The position numbers were made by a program, and so were the translations under genes. The notes under the pieces are model-generated. The model saw only the letters and a program-made list of their open reading frames with translations, ran no database searches and was not told the origin of the DNA. From contig JAVXUO010001609.1 in NCBI GenBank assembly GCA_033065855.1, forward strand, positions 1 through 64,000: a stretch of DNA of 64,000 nucleotides, given 5' to 3'. Positions 54,581 to 64,000 of the stretch are shown in pieces. This stretch comes from Escallonia rubra. Lineage: Eukaryota; Streptophyta; Magnoliopsida; Escalloniales; Escalloniaceae. Each line of letters opens with the position of its first letter. The stretch's first letter is position 1.

Positions 54581-56567
54581 TCAATCATTTTCAGTTTGAG
54601 AATCATCATCATCTTCATCACTTTCCTCGTCGTCCTCTTCTTCGTGAGACTCGTCGTCCTCTTCATCTTCTAATTCATCCTCTTCATCAGTAGACTCGGT
54701 CACATCATCTCCAACTAGAGATGTCAAAGGGCCGGGCTTGGGCCGGCCCAGCCCAAGCCCATCGGGCCTGCTGTCGGGCCGGGCCAGTGGGGCTGCCAAC
54801 CGGGCCGGGCCGGGCCGGGCCTGCCGAAGGGAAACCTAGGCCCAGTCCAGGCCCTGGCCCTAGGCCCAATATCTAGGGCCGGGCCCGGGCCAAAAATTTT
54901 TTATTTTATTTTAAATTCTCCGGTTATTCAAAATAAAAACTTTAATTGCGATATTTTCTTGTTATTATGTACACAAATTCTAATTTAATAATGTGTATAA
55001 GCAAGTAAAGTAACAACAAATATTCTAATTTAAACCATTTCGTTAATTACACCTAGAAGAAACATTTTGCTCCAATTACGGCAGTAGAAGAAAATTTTGT
55101 TTATTGTTAGTGACATGTAGGTCCATAAATAATTTGTTGTTACTTAATTGGCATAAGTGTAGACGGATATAACAATAATCATACAGTTGAAGCCAATCTT
55201 TCCTTGTTGGATACAAATTGCATTCAACAAAGGAAATTTATTTTCTATTTGCGAGAGACCAATATGCAAACAAATTAGCGAAGGCTTGTGTTTTGATTCT
55301 TGTCGAACTTTGGATGCTTGACAAACCTCCAACCAGCTTACTGGAAGACCTGGATAAAGATGCGCATGGTGAACGGAGGCTAAGGCACGTTTCTAGTTTT
55401 AATTAGTTTTTTTTTCAGTACTAATTTGTACCTAAACCAAGGGAAAATTTGTTCCAGTCGGCAGGGTTAACAGGAAATAGGAACAACTGAAACCAAGTTT
55501 GATAGAGAATACACGCTATATAAGGCTAAACTTGCTGGGATCTTTGAACTGCTTTTATTGGCAAATTAGACCATCAAGTCAAGTCATGTCGGGTATGCTT
55601 GGTTCATGGTTTAAATCATTGCGTCATGGCAATTGGGAGTGGAAATGGGAGGGAAAAGAGGAGGGCAAGTTTTTTTTTTTTTTTAAAAAGGTGGGGCAGG
55701 CCAAAATAGGGCTGATTTTGGGCCAAAATGGGGCCAGATCCGGGCCAAAAACGGGCCGGGCCTGTTTCGGGCCAAAACCGGGCCGGGCCTGGCCCGGGCC
55801 ATTTTTTTGGAAATCCAGGCCTGGTCCAAGCCCAGGCCCAAGGCCCTATGCCTGCGGGCCTGCACTGTTCACCTGCGGGCCGGGCCGGGCTTTTTTCGGG
55901 CTGGATCGGGCTGGGCCGCGGGCCGCCCGGCCCGTTTGACACCTCTATCTCCAACACTTTCCACGTCTTCCGCGTCATCATCTACGACTTCTTCTCCTAC
56001 ATGAAGTGTTGTTGGAAGAGGAAGATCGTCCTCCTCGTTGTTGACCTCAACAGGGAACAAGACATGTGGTTGGTCGGATTGAAAGGAGTCTAGCTCACTG
56101 TCATATGTCACGTGCAATTTCTTGGACTTAATAATTGTATACCAATGAGATTTAGGATTGGCGACGTCCTCCGCGTAAAAGACTTGTACAACTTGACTAG
56201 CAAATACAAAGGGCTCGTCTGATGCAAGTCTTGACTTGACATTGACATCTACAATCCCTTGAGAGCTAACACGGATTCCTCTACTGCATGTGATATCGAA
56301 CAACGTACACTTGAACATTACCAGGCGGTTTTGGGAACTCATATATGTTACCTCAACAATCTCATCTAGCTCTCCGTAAAAGTCCATGCAATTCTCGGCA
56401 TAACAGTCGTCGTTGACCAAGACTCCACTGTTTTGGGTTTGTTTTGTTCGGTCATCATCTTTTACGTTAAACCTAAACCCGTTGATGATATAGCCTCCGT
56501 AACAGGATGTTTGTTTGTTAGGGCCTTCAACTAGTAATTTCAAGCAGGAGGCCACTGGTCTATCCAT
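54581..56567 (-). pseudogene. C-terminal remnant of TNP2-type CACTA transposase, interrupted by a hAT element
   Basis: 56567-55956 encodes the DUF4216-like C-terminal region: TQNSGVLVNDDCYAENCMDF, YGELDEIVEVTYMSSQNRLV, FVFASQVVQVFYAEDV. It then enters an acidic tail. The tail resumes at 54707-54581 (TESTDEEDELEDEEDDESHE..) to a stop at 54581-54583. The hAT insertion (54716-55947, with one TSD copy) separates the two, and the frame agrees on both sides. The catalytic DDE region of TNP2 is absent upstream, replaced by tandem repeats. Confidence 0.75.
54716..55947. mobile_element. non-autonomous hAT element (1.2 kb) inside the TNP2 remnant
   Basis: The ends are TAGAGATGTCAAA and, inverted, TAGAGGTGTCAAA, flanked by the perfect 8-bp TSD TCTCCAAC (54708-54715, 55948-55955). 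Subterminal zones are dense with GGGCCGGGC / GCCCGGCCC motifs. The interior is AT-rich and has no transposase. It is a different hAT family from the one at 14598. Confidence 0.92.
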
Positions 56568-56599
56568 TGACTGAACCTATTGTAGATGACGATAAAAAT

Positions 56600-57240
56600 T
56601 AAGGGTTATGTTAGGGCTAATTATTCTTAATGAGAGCTAGTTTCGGATAATTATAGCTAATTAGGGTTGATTAGGACTAATTATGATTATTTAATCCTAA
56701 TTAAGGTTTAATTGTGCCGAGTAGTGCTGATTAGTCCTAATTAGGCTAATTAGGCTTAATTGGGTTATGTTAGGGCTAATTAATGTTAATGAGGGCTAGT
56801 TTTGGATAATTATAGCTAATTAGGGTTGATTAGGACTAATTAGGGTTATTTAGTCCTAATTAGGGTTTAATTGTGCCGAGTAGTGCTGATTAGTCCTAAT
56901 TAGGGCTAATTAGGCTTAATTGGGTTATGTTAGGGCTAATTAATGTTAATAAGGGCTAGTTTCGGATAATTATAGCTAATTAGGGTTGATTAGGACTAAT
57001 TAGGGTTATTTAGTCCTAATTAGGGTTTAATTGTGCCGAGTAGTGTTGATTAGTCCTAATTAGCGCTAATTAGGCTTAATTGGGTTATGTTAGTGCAAAT
57101 TACGACTAATTAGGCTAACTATAATTAATATGCGCGTAATTGGGTTCATTTGGGATAATTACAGCTAATTTGATTTTCATTAGGTTCTTAGGGTTAGTTA
57201 AAACTAATTAGGCTCGTTAGAGCTAATTAGGGTTAATTGA
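56600..57240. repeat. tandem array, 160-bp unit
   Basis: GGGTTATGTTAG recurs at 56603, 56762, 56922 and 57082. Units are built from CTAATTAGGGTT-like sub-repeats on both orientations and end degenerate near 57240. Confidence 0.85.
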
Positions 57241-57390
57241 TTTATTAAAATATTGTTAATTAGGGCTAATTATAGCCAGTGCTGGAGCCACGATGAGATT
57301 CCAGGGGGTGCATGCTAAAAATGTCGCGTTAACCTAAATTTAATGCACAGTCAACAGTCTCAATTCTGACACCTCATATAGGGTGTCAAT

Positions 57391-57510
57391 ATGGTGTTCG
57401 ATACGTGTCTGACACCTCTGGACACGTGTCCGACACATACCGACACGTGTCCGATGCCTCTGGACACGTGTCCGACGCCCACCGACACGCACTTTCGGAC
57501 ACATCGGCAT
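57391..57510. repeat. GACACGTGTCCGACAC repeats
   Basis: Palindromic GACACGTGTC occurs three times (GGACACGTGTCCGA twice; CGACACGTGTCCGA once) within short alternating units. Confidence 0.7.
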
Positions 57511-57539
57511 ACGTTGATTTATTTTTTAAATGTCGGACA

Positions 57540-58230
57540 CCGTCGATCAGACGTGGTGTCTGTGTCTACGCTAACTAACAAGTATTTCAATCCAATTGGG
57601 TCTCATTCTCCGTCAACAATCTCAATTCTAAAATGCTCAATGCAATAAAAATTAACAAAAATCACAAATTCAATCCAATTGGGTCTCATCCTTCATCAAT
57701 ATTCTCAATATCTCAAATGCTCAATGCACAATTAACAATATAAAATTATCAATTAACAACCTAAAATCATCAATTAATAATCGCAATTACTTCAAATGCA
57801 CAGCTAATAACCTAAAATCATTAACTAACAACCTAAAATCACAGATCAATAATCACAATTCTCAAATGCACAATTAACAACCTAAAATTATCAAGCAAAT
57901 TATCAATGTTCAAATGAGAAAAAATTGTTCAAAATGCACATATCCTATGCGCTTGAATTATTTCAATTTAGGGTTCGATTGTATTAGGGCATTCAATTTA
58001 GGGTTCAATTAGTTTAATTTAGGGTTCGGTTCGATTAGGGCATTCAATTACGGTTCAATTACATTAATTTAGGGTTCAATTAGGGGGTTCTATTGATTCA
58101 ATTTAGGGTTCAGTTGATTTGTGGCATTCAATTTAGGGTTCAATTAGGGGTTCGATTCGATTAGGGCATTCAATTTAGGGTTCAATTAGGGGGTTCTATT
58201 GATTCAATTTAGGGTTCGGTTGATTTCGCT
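57540..58230. repeat. AT-rich direct repeats
   Basis: 57590-57900 repeats AACCTAAAATCA and TCAATGCACAATTAACAA phrases. 57955-58225 repeats TTCAATTTAGGGTTCAATTA about eight times with CGATTAGGGCA or GGGGGTTCTATTG spacers. Confidence 0.75.
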
Positions 58231-58993
58231 ATTGCAGGGAAAGTAGTCATGCGCTTCAAGCACTCAAGAACTAGTTCGAGAAAAGTCAAGAGTAGTCTTC
58301 TAGTTAAGGCAAGAGAGGTAGCGGAAGAGTTGCAAAGGCTAGGAGAACTGCAGCCCAAGCGAGTTGCTTGAAGCTGTTCCATAGGAGCTACCCTGAGAGG
58401 AACTACATCAACACTAACATTCTTGGGTACTTCAGGGGCAGATACACAGCGAGTAAACCATAGACCATGCAGAGAAGAGCAGGGACCATGGCCCCAAATA
58501 CTTAGAAATTTAAGCGTGGTCTTCACTTCAACATCAGTATGTTTTATCTGCCCTGCATATTCCCAAGGTAGTTGATGTGCATAAAGAGTGGATGGGTATC
58601 CGTTATGAGCTAAATAAACAATACAAATGTAGCAGTTCGATTTGAAGAATAGAACAACTAGCGGGGAGAAGCAAGGTCTCACTGCCAGAGTACAACGGAT
58701 GAGACCTATTCGCTCAACCCGAAGGACACTTAGTAACTGAGTAAATGAATCTGCGTGTGCATTTTATCGACCCGCTTTTTGGCCGAACCTAAGTTAAGTT
58801 CAATAGAAGGTAAGGATGTAGTTGAGCTTTCTTTCATTGAGTGGTCATTGCATAAACTCTGGCAGTCCCTCATAACAACATAAAGATCTGATGAGGAGTT
58901 GCTAAAAATGCTAAACCCGTCACCCTCCCACCCCCCCACCCCACCCCACCCCTTCCCCCTGCGCCGGGGGGCCCGGGGTTCCCTCCTCCACAA
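58209..58993 (-). pseudogene. unidentified exon-like segments in the CACTA element
   Basis: Two minus-strand stretches read like real protein: about 58735-58903 (SDLYVVMRDCQSLCNDHSMK, IELNLGSAKKRVDKMHTQI), preceded by an acceptor-like GCATTTTTAG, and 58209-58682 (YAHQLPWEYAGQIKHTDVEV..). On the plus strand 58238-58371 is also open (FKHSRTSSRKVKSSLLVKAR..VAEELQRL) after an acceptor-like TATTGCAG, so the direction is not settled. I do not recognise a family. Captured host exons are common in CACTA elements; that is the likely origin. Confidence 0.35.
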
Positions 58994-59965
58994 AATAAAA
59001 TTAACCCCAAGGCAGCCCTTTATATTTCAGATAGTCCCATCATTGACTTTTATATGGCAGAAAGTTAATTACATTGAACTGGACTAAGACTCTTCCATGT
59101 TTGTTCCTTCTCAAGTTGAAAACTCCCGTTCTAAAACCAGCTTGATCAACGTCATTACATGTCCCATTAAAAGAAATAACTGACTCTCTTTTTATTTCCT
59201 ATAGCAAGGTCATGTAATTGGTGCAAAAGTATTTTCCCCCTTTTCGTACCCTATTTCTTATTTCTCAAGAAGTTAAAAGTTTCGAAGGCCACTGAAAATG
59301 AAAATCAAGGTAATGCAATTCAGAAAACAGAGCTGCATTTATCATTAATGAGTATCTAATAGTATAGTAGGCACTGAGTGAATGTACACAGTGAGATGGC
59401 CCGGTAACCATATGCAAGGTATTTAAATTTTTACAGTTTCTAACAGTTCCCAACAATGCTGGAAATTTTCAGATATTTTCTCAACCCTTCATATATTATG
59501 AATGTCCAGAATTTCACTGTGAAAAGCTATAAGATGAAAGGAACCAACGTAAAAAACTACTACTCAAGCACTTGCCACCTGAAAATAGTTCAAGGCATTA
59601 AGACCTAGTGAGAGTGATGACACCCTTCAATCACTTAAAGAAAAATGCCTTCAGGACAATCGCACAAGTAAAGACATAAAAGAGTTGTATATACTTTAGA
59701 TTACAATTTCTAAGAATTGTACAACTCTATGTTATCTCAAAGTGAAATTATGCATCAGTCAATAGCGTGCTGAAATCATGCACAAAATGTGAAACAAAGA
59801 AATAGCAAAGTCACAACAAATCAAAAAAATGATTGCCTAGGGAGGTCACCGCCGAAATCATACACGAAAGTCACAAATTCACAGCAAATCATACACGAAT
59901 ATGAAAAGCGACTGGCTAGAAGTAAACAAAGTCACAACAAATAAAAAAAAATTACCTGATGGGAG
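58994..59965. other. noncoding interior of the CACTA element
   Basis: AT-rich with no supported ORF or repeat. It may be introns or UTR of captured sequence. C-rich low complexity at 58919-58980 borders it. Confidence 0.4.
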
Positions 59966-59969
59966 TCGC

Positions 59970-60045
59970 TGGTGTCGAGGGAGGTCACCACCGGTGTCGA
60001 GGGAAGTCACCGCCCGTGTCGAGGGAGGTCACCGCCGGTGTCGAG
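59970..60045. repeat. 24-bp tandem repeat
   Basis: GTGTCGAGGGAGGTCACC is repeated about four times with small changes, next to the 3' subterminal array. Confidence 0.8.
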
Positions 60046-60512
60046 GCTTTCGGTGGCGCCGAAGGTGGGGCAGATGTGAGAACGGCGGTGGCACAATCCC
60101 CGGAGCCTTTTTAGGGATTTTCGAAGAGAGAAACAATGAGAGAGAAAACCAGATATGAGAGTTAAATAGACTTTAGCAACGGAATATATCCGTCGCTAAA
60201 AGTCTGTCGATGAAGGTCTATTTTTACCGACACAGTTTTTAGCGACGGATTTATTCCGTCGCTTAAAATATTTCCATAAACCCTTGGAAAAAAAAATTCC
60301 CATCAAAATGTTTTAGTGACGGAAGTACCGTCGCTAAAAGTCCGCCGGTAAAAGTCGTCGCCAAAAATTATTATCGACGGTTAATTCCGTCGGTAATAAT
60401 ATTTTACGGCGGAGTTTTACTGACGGAGGTTTCCGTCGGTAAAACTCCTTTTAGTGACGGAATATATGATGTCGCTAAAAATCCGTCGCAAAAAACATAT
60501 TTTCTTGTAGTG

Positions 60513-60747
60513 TTTTAATCCGATTTCCTTTCGAAATTCGTGCAAAACGCGTTAGCTGACGGGCTTCTCTAGTCTTGTAGGATAGACTAACCCATATGTA
60601 AGTGCTATTCACATGGAACTTTTTCCCTCTTCGGCCTTCAAAGTTCTCATTTGAATATTTGCTAGTACCACCAAGATCTGCACTGACGACTGTTTGCCCA
60701 GGCTTGGGCCCAAGGTTTTGCAGCGACCGCCTCGCCATCCCGTTCAT
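60513..60747 (-). pseudogene. proximal half of the ORF split by the CACTA element
   Basis: From ATG 60745-60747 the minus strand reads basic sequence (MNGMARRSLQNLGPKPGQTV, then NSTYIWVSLSYKTREARQL) up to the CACTA terminus. Family unknown; an organelle-derived insertion or a host gene are both possible. Confidence 0.45.
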
Positions 60748-60987
60748 CGGTCTGACACTTGCCTTGACAACTGGGTGTATGTCGCACGCTTAAGTGCCAT
60801 CCATTTCGGGGCTAGTTGATTTGGCAGGTGAGTTGTTACACATTTTTTAGCGGATTTCGACTTCCATGACTAGCGAACTATTTGGAGGCCACCAAACAAG
60901 AACCTAGGGAATCAATTTCGGCTTTTATAATGAGGTGAAGGAACAATGCCGCTCAAATGGTTAATCGTACTTTGGAAGTGGAGCAGG
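60748..60987. other. short flank, no feature
   Basis: Between the split ORF and the LTR. Nothing supported. Confidence 0.4.
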
Positions 60988-63739
60988 TGTAACATTCTGC
61001 ACTTTATCGAACAAAATAAAAGGGCGATAATTTTGAACAATACTCGGGTATTAGTAGAGTAAGAAATGTTAAAATTATTTTGGGGTCAAAATACAAGTTT
61101 GTGAACTTTTGGGGTCATTGTGTAAATTTGAAAACTTTGGAGGCAATTTTACAATTATAAAAAATGGCATATATGTGTCAAATTTTAAGAAAAATGGCCT
61201 TAAGAGATGCCACCTCCTACTTCCATATTTGGTGACTAATGTAAGTATATTATAGAAACAAGTGAATAAGTCTTAAGGAAAATTTAAAGGAAAGAAAAAT
61301 AAAGGAAAAGCAAAGAAAGAAAGGGGAAAGAAGAAGGAAAAGAAGGGATTTGGAGGGAAATTCGTGAAGGTAGTCTTCCTCTTCTCATTGTAGTGTGTAT
61401 TTTAGCATTGTGAAGTGTGTGTGGGTGTGCTGCCCCAATGTGTGTGTTTTGGTGCGTGGGTATTTCAGTGTGTAATTGTGTGTATATAAGGTGTATATGT
61501 GTGTTGTAGGTGTATTACTGTGGGTGTAGGTGTTTTAGTGCGTGTTTAGGTGTGTAGTAGTGTGGGTGTGTGACTGTGAGTGGCTTGTGTATGTGTTTAT
61601 AAAAGGGAAAACAGGGCTGCCGAGAGGAAGAAGAAGCAAATGAACAGTAAAATTAGTTAGGGTTACTAAGGAATGAGCTATAAAGTGTTGCTAAAAATTA
61701 TTAAGTACTAGCAGTCCAATATTTGAATTTTAAGGCTATTTCTAAGCATATTTTGTCAAACTTCAAAACAGTAACCCCCACTATTCTTATGAGATCTACA
61801 CTGTGAAATGTTTTGGGAATTTTCTGTATCTGCAAAGGACGCTAATTTGGGGTATAGGTGAAAAGGAATTCTCGATTTATTTAGTACAACAAATCAAATT
61901 ATTTTAATCTGAAAATTCTAGGGGAACCTTATTTTACTGACATGTTTCAGCGTATAAATTTCGTGCCACTTAAAGGCCGATAGGTATTTTTAGTGAAACT
62001 GGCTTTTGAGCGCTCGATCCGGACACCAGTTCAGGATTTTTGAGCAAAATTTTTTGAAAACACCTTTTAGCGCCAAAATAACTTCAGGTTGCTTAAAAAA
62101 GTGTTATAAATTGTTTATGAGATCTTTCCAGTGCGAGGGGCATCAGGGGGTGTTTTGGTGATTTTACACTCGAGGGGGGGGGGGGGGGGTTTTTGTAATT
62201 TCACCCACTAGAGGGTTGTTTTGGTAAATTCACATATTATAAGGATATTGTACTAACATGTTTACTTACGAGAAGGCTATTTTGGTGATTTATGTATGAG
62301 AGGGGATGTGGGTTATTTTACCAAATCCTGGGGGTGTTTTGGTAATTTTCCACGCCAGTGGCGAACTGAGTAAAAACACATAGTTGAGTGTCTTGAATTA
62401 ATTTATTGCTGATTCGTTGGTTCAAATATGGTAGAAGGCTACTGAGATCAGATTAAGAAGAAAATTTCTGGATTCAGTTAGCGATTTTGTAAATGACATG
62501 TCGATTCAACTATTTCTATAAAGCATATATGTTATCTACTTTTGATAAGCACTGTTTATCAGCTATGAACTGTTTTGGTTACGTTTATCTGCTTTTGCCT
62601 TGGAGAAAAAATTTTATGTCAAAAAGCTTGCGGCAATGCTTATTTTCTCATTATAAAGTGGACCCTGATGTAAATGATATATTGTTTAAGTTATAATGGA
62701 TTTCAGATTGAAGTGGTTGGTGCAAATGAGATGTTTTGGTGTCGATTTATTGTGATTATGAAATGTTTCGGAAAACTATTGATATGTTGTGAGATGGTTT
62801 GACCATCGGTGATCGAAGGATTATATTGTGATAAACAGAAATGTGGTTTTTGCTTACTCGATTGCTGTGCCCCATATCTAACGGGGAAAAGTTAGATTGT
62901 GGGCCCTGGTCAACAGGGTGATATACGTTGACGTAATGTGCATTACTACTTTAAGTGGTCGCTCATGCTTCCGCAGTGATTATCATCCCAAGATGCGATT
63001 TTGGGTCCAAGTCAGTGGGACGATATACGTTGACGGGTCCAAATCGGTGGGACCAAACGCTGATTGCAGCATATCGTTTGAGCTGGTGTTTGATTGGAAC
63101 TATTTTGTCATGACATTTTTAGGTTAACTGATTTTTGTGCCCTCAAATTTGTTCCCTTTACTCTATTACGTTTATAGAATGATTTCTTATAGTAGTGATT
63201 ATTTACTACGTGATTATATCTCGTATAATTGATGAATTGTGAATTGATTTATTATTTTGACATGTTATAGTCCAACTAGTTGAATCACTGGTTACTTATT
63301 GAGCATGTGAAAACTCATTCCTTACTTATCATTTCAGGTTGAAAAGTAAGGCGAGGATGACGAGCATGGGATTAGAATTTAAAGCGGAGCTCCAGAGGCT
63401 GAACTAGATGACTTTGAATCCTACCCTAGGTGTTACGGTAAGAAGGGTTGTAATGAGTTGTGGCATACATGTTATATGGAGGTGTAGTTTGATTTGAAGT
63501 AGTTGTAGTTGTAGTTGTTTCCTTTAGAGACGATCTCATAATTGTTAATATAGGCCTATTTGTATTAAGAGTAGAACTGAAGTTCTTATTTGTTGGAGTT
63601 GTATATGATTCTTTTTTTGTTGTAGTTGTATTGGTTTTTAGTGAGTAAAGGCAGGCAAATCCCTTGGTAAGAGCCCAATGAGTCTGCGGCCGATCAAGGA
63701 TCTGGTTCACGGGCCCAGCCGTGGGTTCAGATCGTGACA
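60988..63739 (+). repeat. 5' LTR of a gypsy (chromovirus-like) element running off the window
   Basis: Starts TGTAACATTCTGCACTTTAT and ends GTGGGTTCAGATCGTGACA, 2752 bp, followed by a PBS. It contains a GT-rich tract (61400-61580), a G run (62175-62190) and TATA. The termini relate it to the LTRs at 27895 and 41117, which lie in the opposite orientation. Confidence 0.88.
61597..61606 (+). promoter_or_regulatory. LTR TATA box
   Basis: TTTATAAAAGGG is a good TATA match about 610 bp into the LTR. TGTATATAAGG at 61481 is a weaker alternative. Confidence 0.5.
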
Positions 63740-63743
63740 GAAG

Positions 63744-63757
63744 TGGTATCAAAGCAT
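63744..63757 (+). other. primer-binding site (initiator-tRNA-Met type)
   Basis: TGGTATCAAAGCAT follows the LTR end after the spacer GAAG. It matches the TGGTATCAGAGC site complementary to plant initiator tRNA-Met, with one G-to-A change. Confidence 0.85.
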
Positions 63758-64000
63758 GGTTCTATAGACCTTTAGGCATTGTACAATATTGTTTAGGCTA
63801 CACTTTTGAAGTCGGGTGCAGATCATCTAGAGTATTGGGGACTAGGGTTTGGACTTATTTTAATAGGGGTTTCAGAGCCATGTACTTGTTGATTATCTTA
63901 AGTAAAAAATATTACGTCTTTTAGTGTATTACGTTTTAGCTATAGGACATCTAGCTAAGAAGCCCCTACTGAACCTACTATGGAAAATGGAAATTCCTTG
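63758..64000 (+). mobile_element. leader region of the gypsy element at the window edge
   Basis: Internal sequence just after the PBS (GGTTCTATAGACCTTTAGGC..). No gag ORF is reached before the window ends. Confidence 0.7.

Larger units (their letters stand above)
52078..60512 (-). mobile_element. CACTA (En/Spm) element, 8.4 kb, with TNP1-like and TNP2 remnants
   Basis: The termini CACTACAAGAAAA are inverted and flanked by TTT on both sides (52075-52077, 60513-60515). Subterminal arrays of GCGACGGA-type motifs occupy 52095-52440 and 60170-60490, the same motifs as in the small CACTA at 21061. Inside, on the minus strand, are a TNP2 C-terminal remnant and a TNP1-like gene, plus tandem arrays and non-repetitive possible cargo. 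The transposase core is missing, so it would need a partner element. Confidence 0.9.

Noticed and set aside
55499..55939. ORFs of Gly/Pro/Arg composition in the hAT element
   Set aside because: Produced by the subterminal GGGCCGGGC repeats.

Overview
This window looks like nuclear DNA from a eudicot flowering plant. It is AT-rich and contains one intact spliceosomal gene surrounded by nested transposable elements: Ty3/gypsy LTR elements, hAT, MULE and CACTA elements, a LINE and a Helitron-like unit. No prokaryotic signal, CRISPR array, rRNA or tRNA gene was found. The species cannot be named from the sequence alone.

Layout. (1) 1-13986: one large Ty3/gypsy element of the Tat type on the minus strand. 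Its 5' LTR (11652-13986), primer-binding site, gag, protease, RT, two RNase H domains and integrase are visible, but stop codons have killed it. Between integrase and the 3' LTR lies a plus-strand, intron-containing plant-mobile-domain (PMD) gene with its own TATA box. (2) 14459-27495: a non-autonomous hAT, then a Helitron-like region whose roughly 1-kb unit is duplicated in tandem. The two copies carry different insertions (a MULE containing a CACTA; another MULE), so each copy serves as the other's empty site. A 2.9-kb solo LTR is also inserted here. (3) 27895-30757: a second solo LTR. (4) About 32540-37370: a second gypsy element with gag and protease but no RT or integrase, again with an antisense intron-bearing ORF, plus an array of covarying hairpins. 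(5) 39170-42935: LINE relic, LTR fragment and a GC-rich-core AT-rich element next to the host gene. (6) 43505-51490: a complete eight-exon gene for an ALKBH10B-like 2OG-Fe(II) dioxygenase (666 aa), the only clearly functional host gene. (7) 52078-60512: an 8.4-kb CACTA element with a TNP1-like gene, a TNP2 remnant disrupted by a hAT insertion, tandem arrays and possible captured exons. It splits a minus-strand ORF whose two halves are in one frame across the insertion. (8) 60988-64000: 5' LTR, PBS and leader of a plus-strand gypsy element that runs off the window.

The host gene probably acts in RNA (m6A) demethylation. Everything else is transposon sequence or relics. The strongest leads are the recurrence of antisense, intron-retaining, coiled-coil-ending ORFs in two different gypsy elements, the covarying hairpin array, and two GC-AG introns in the ALKBH10B-like gene.
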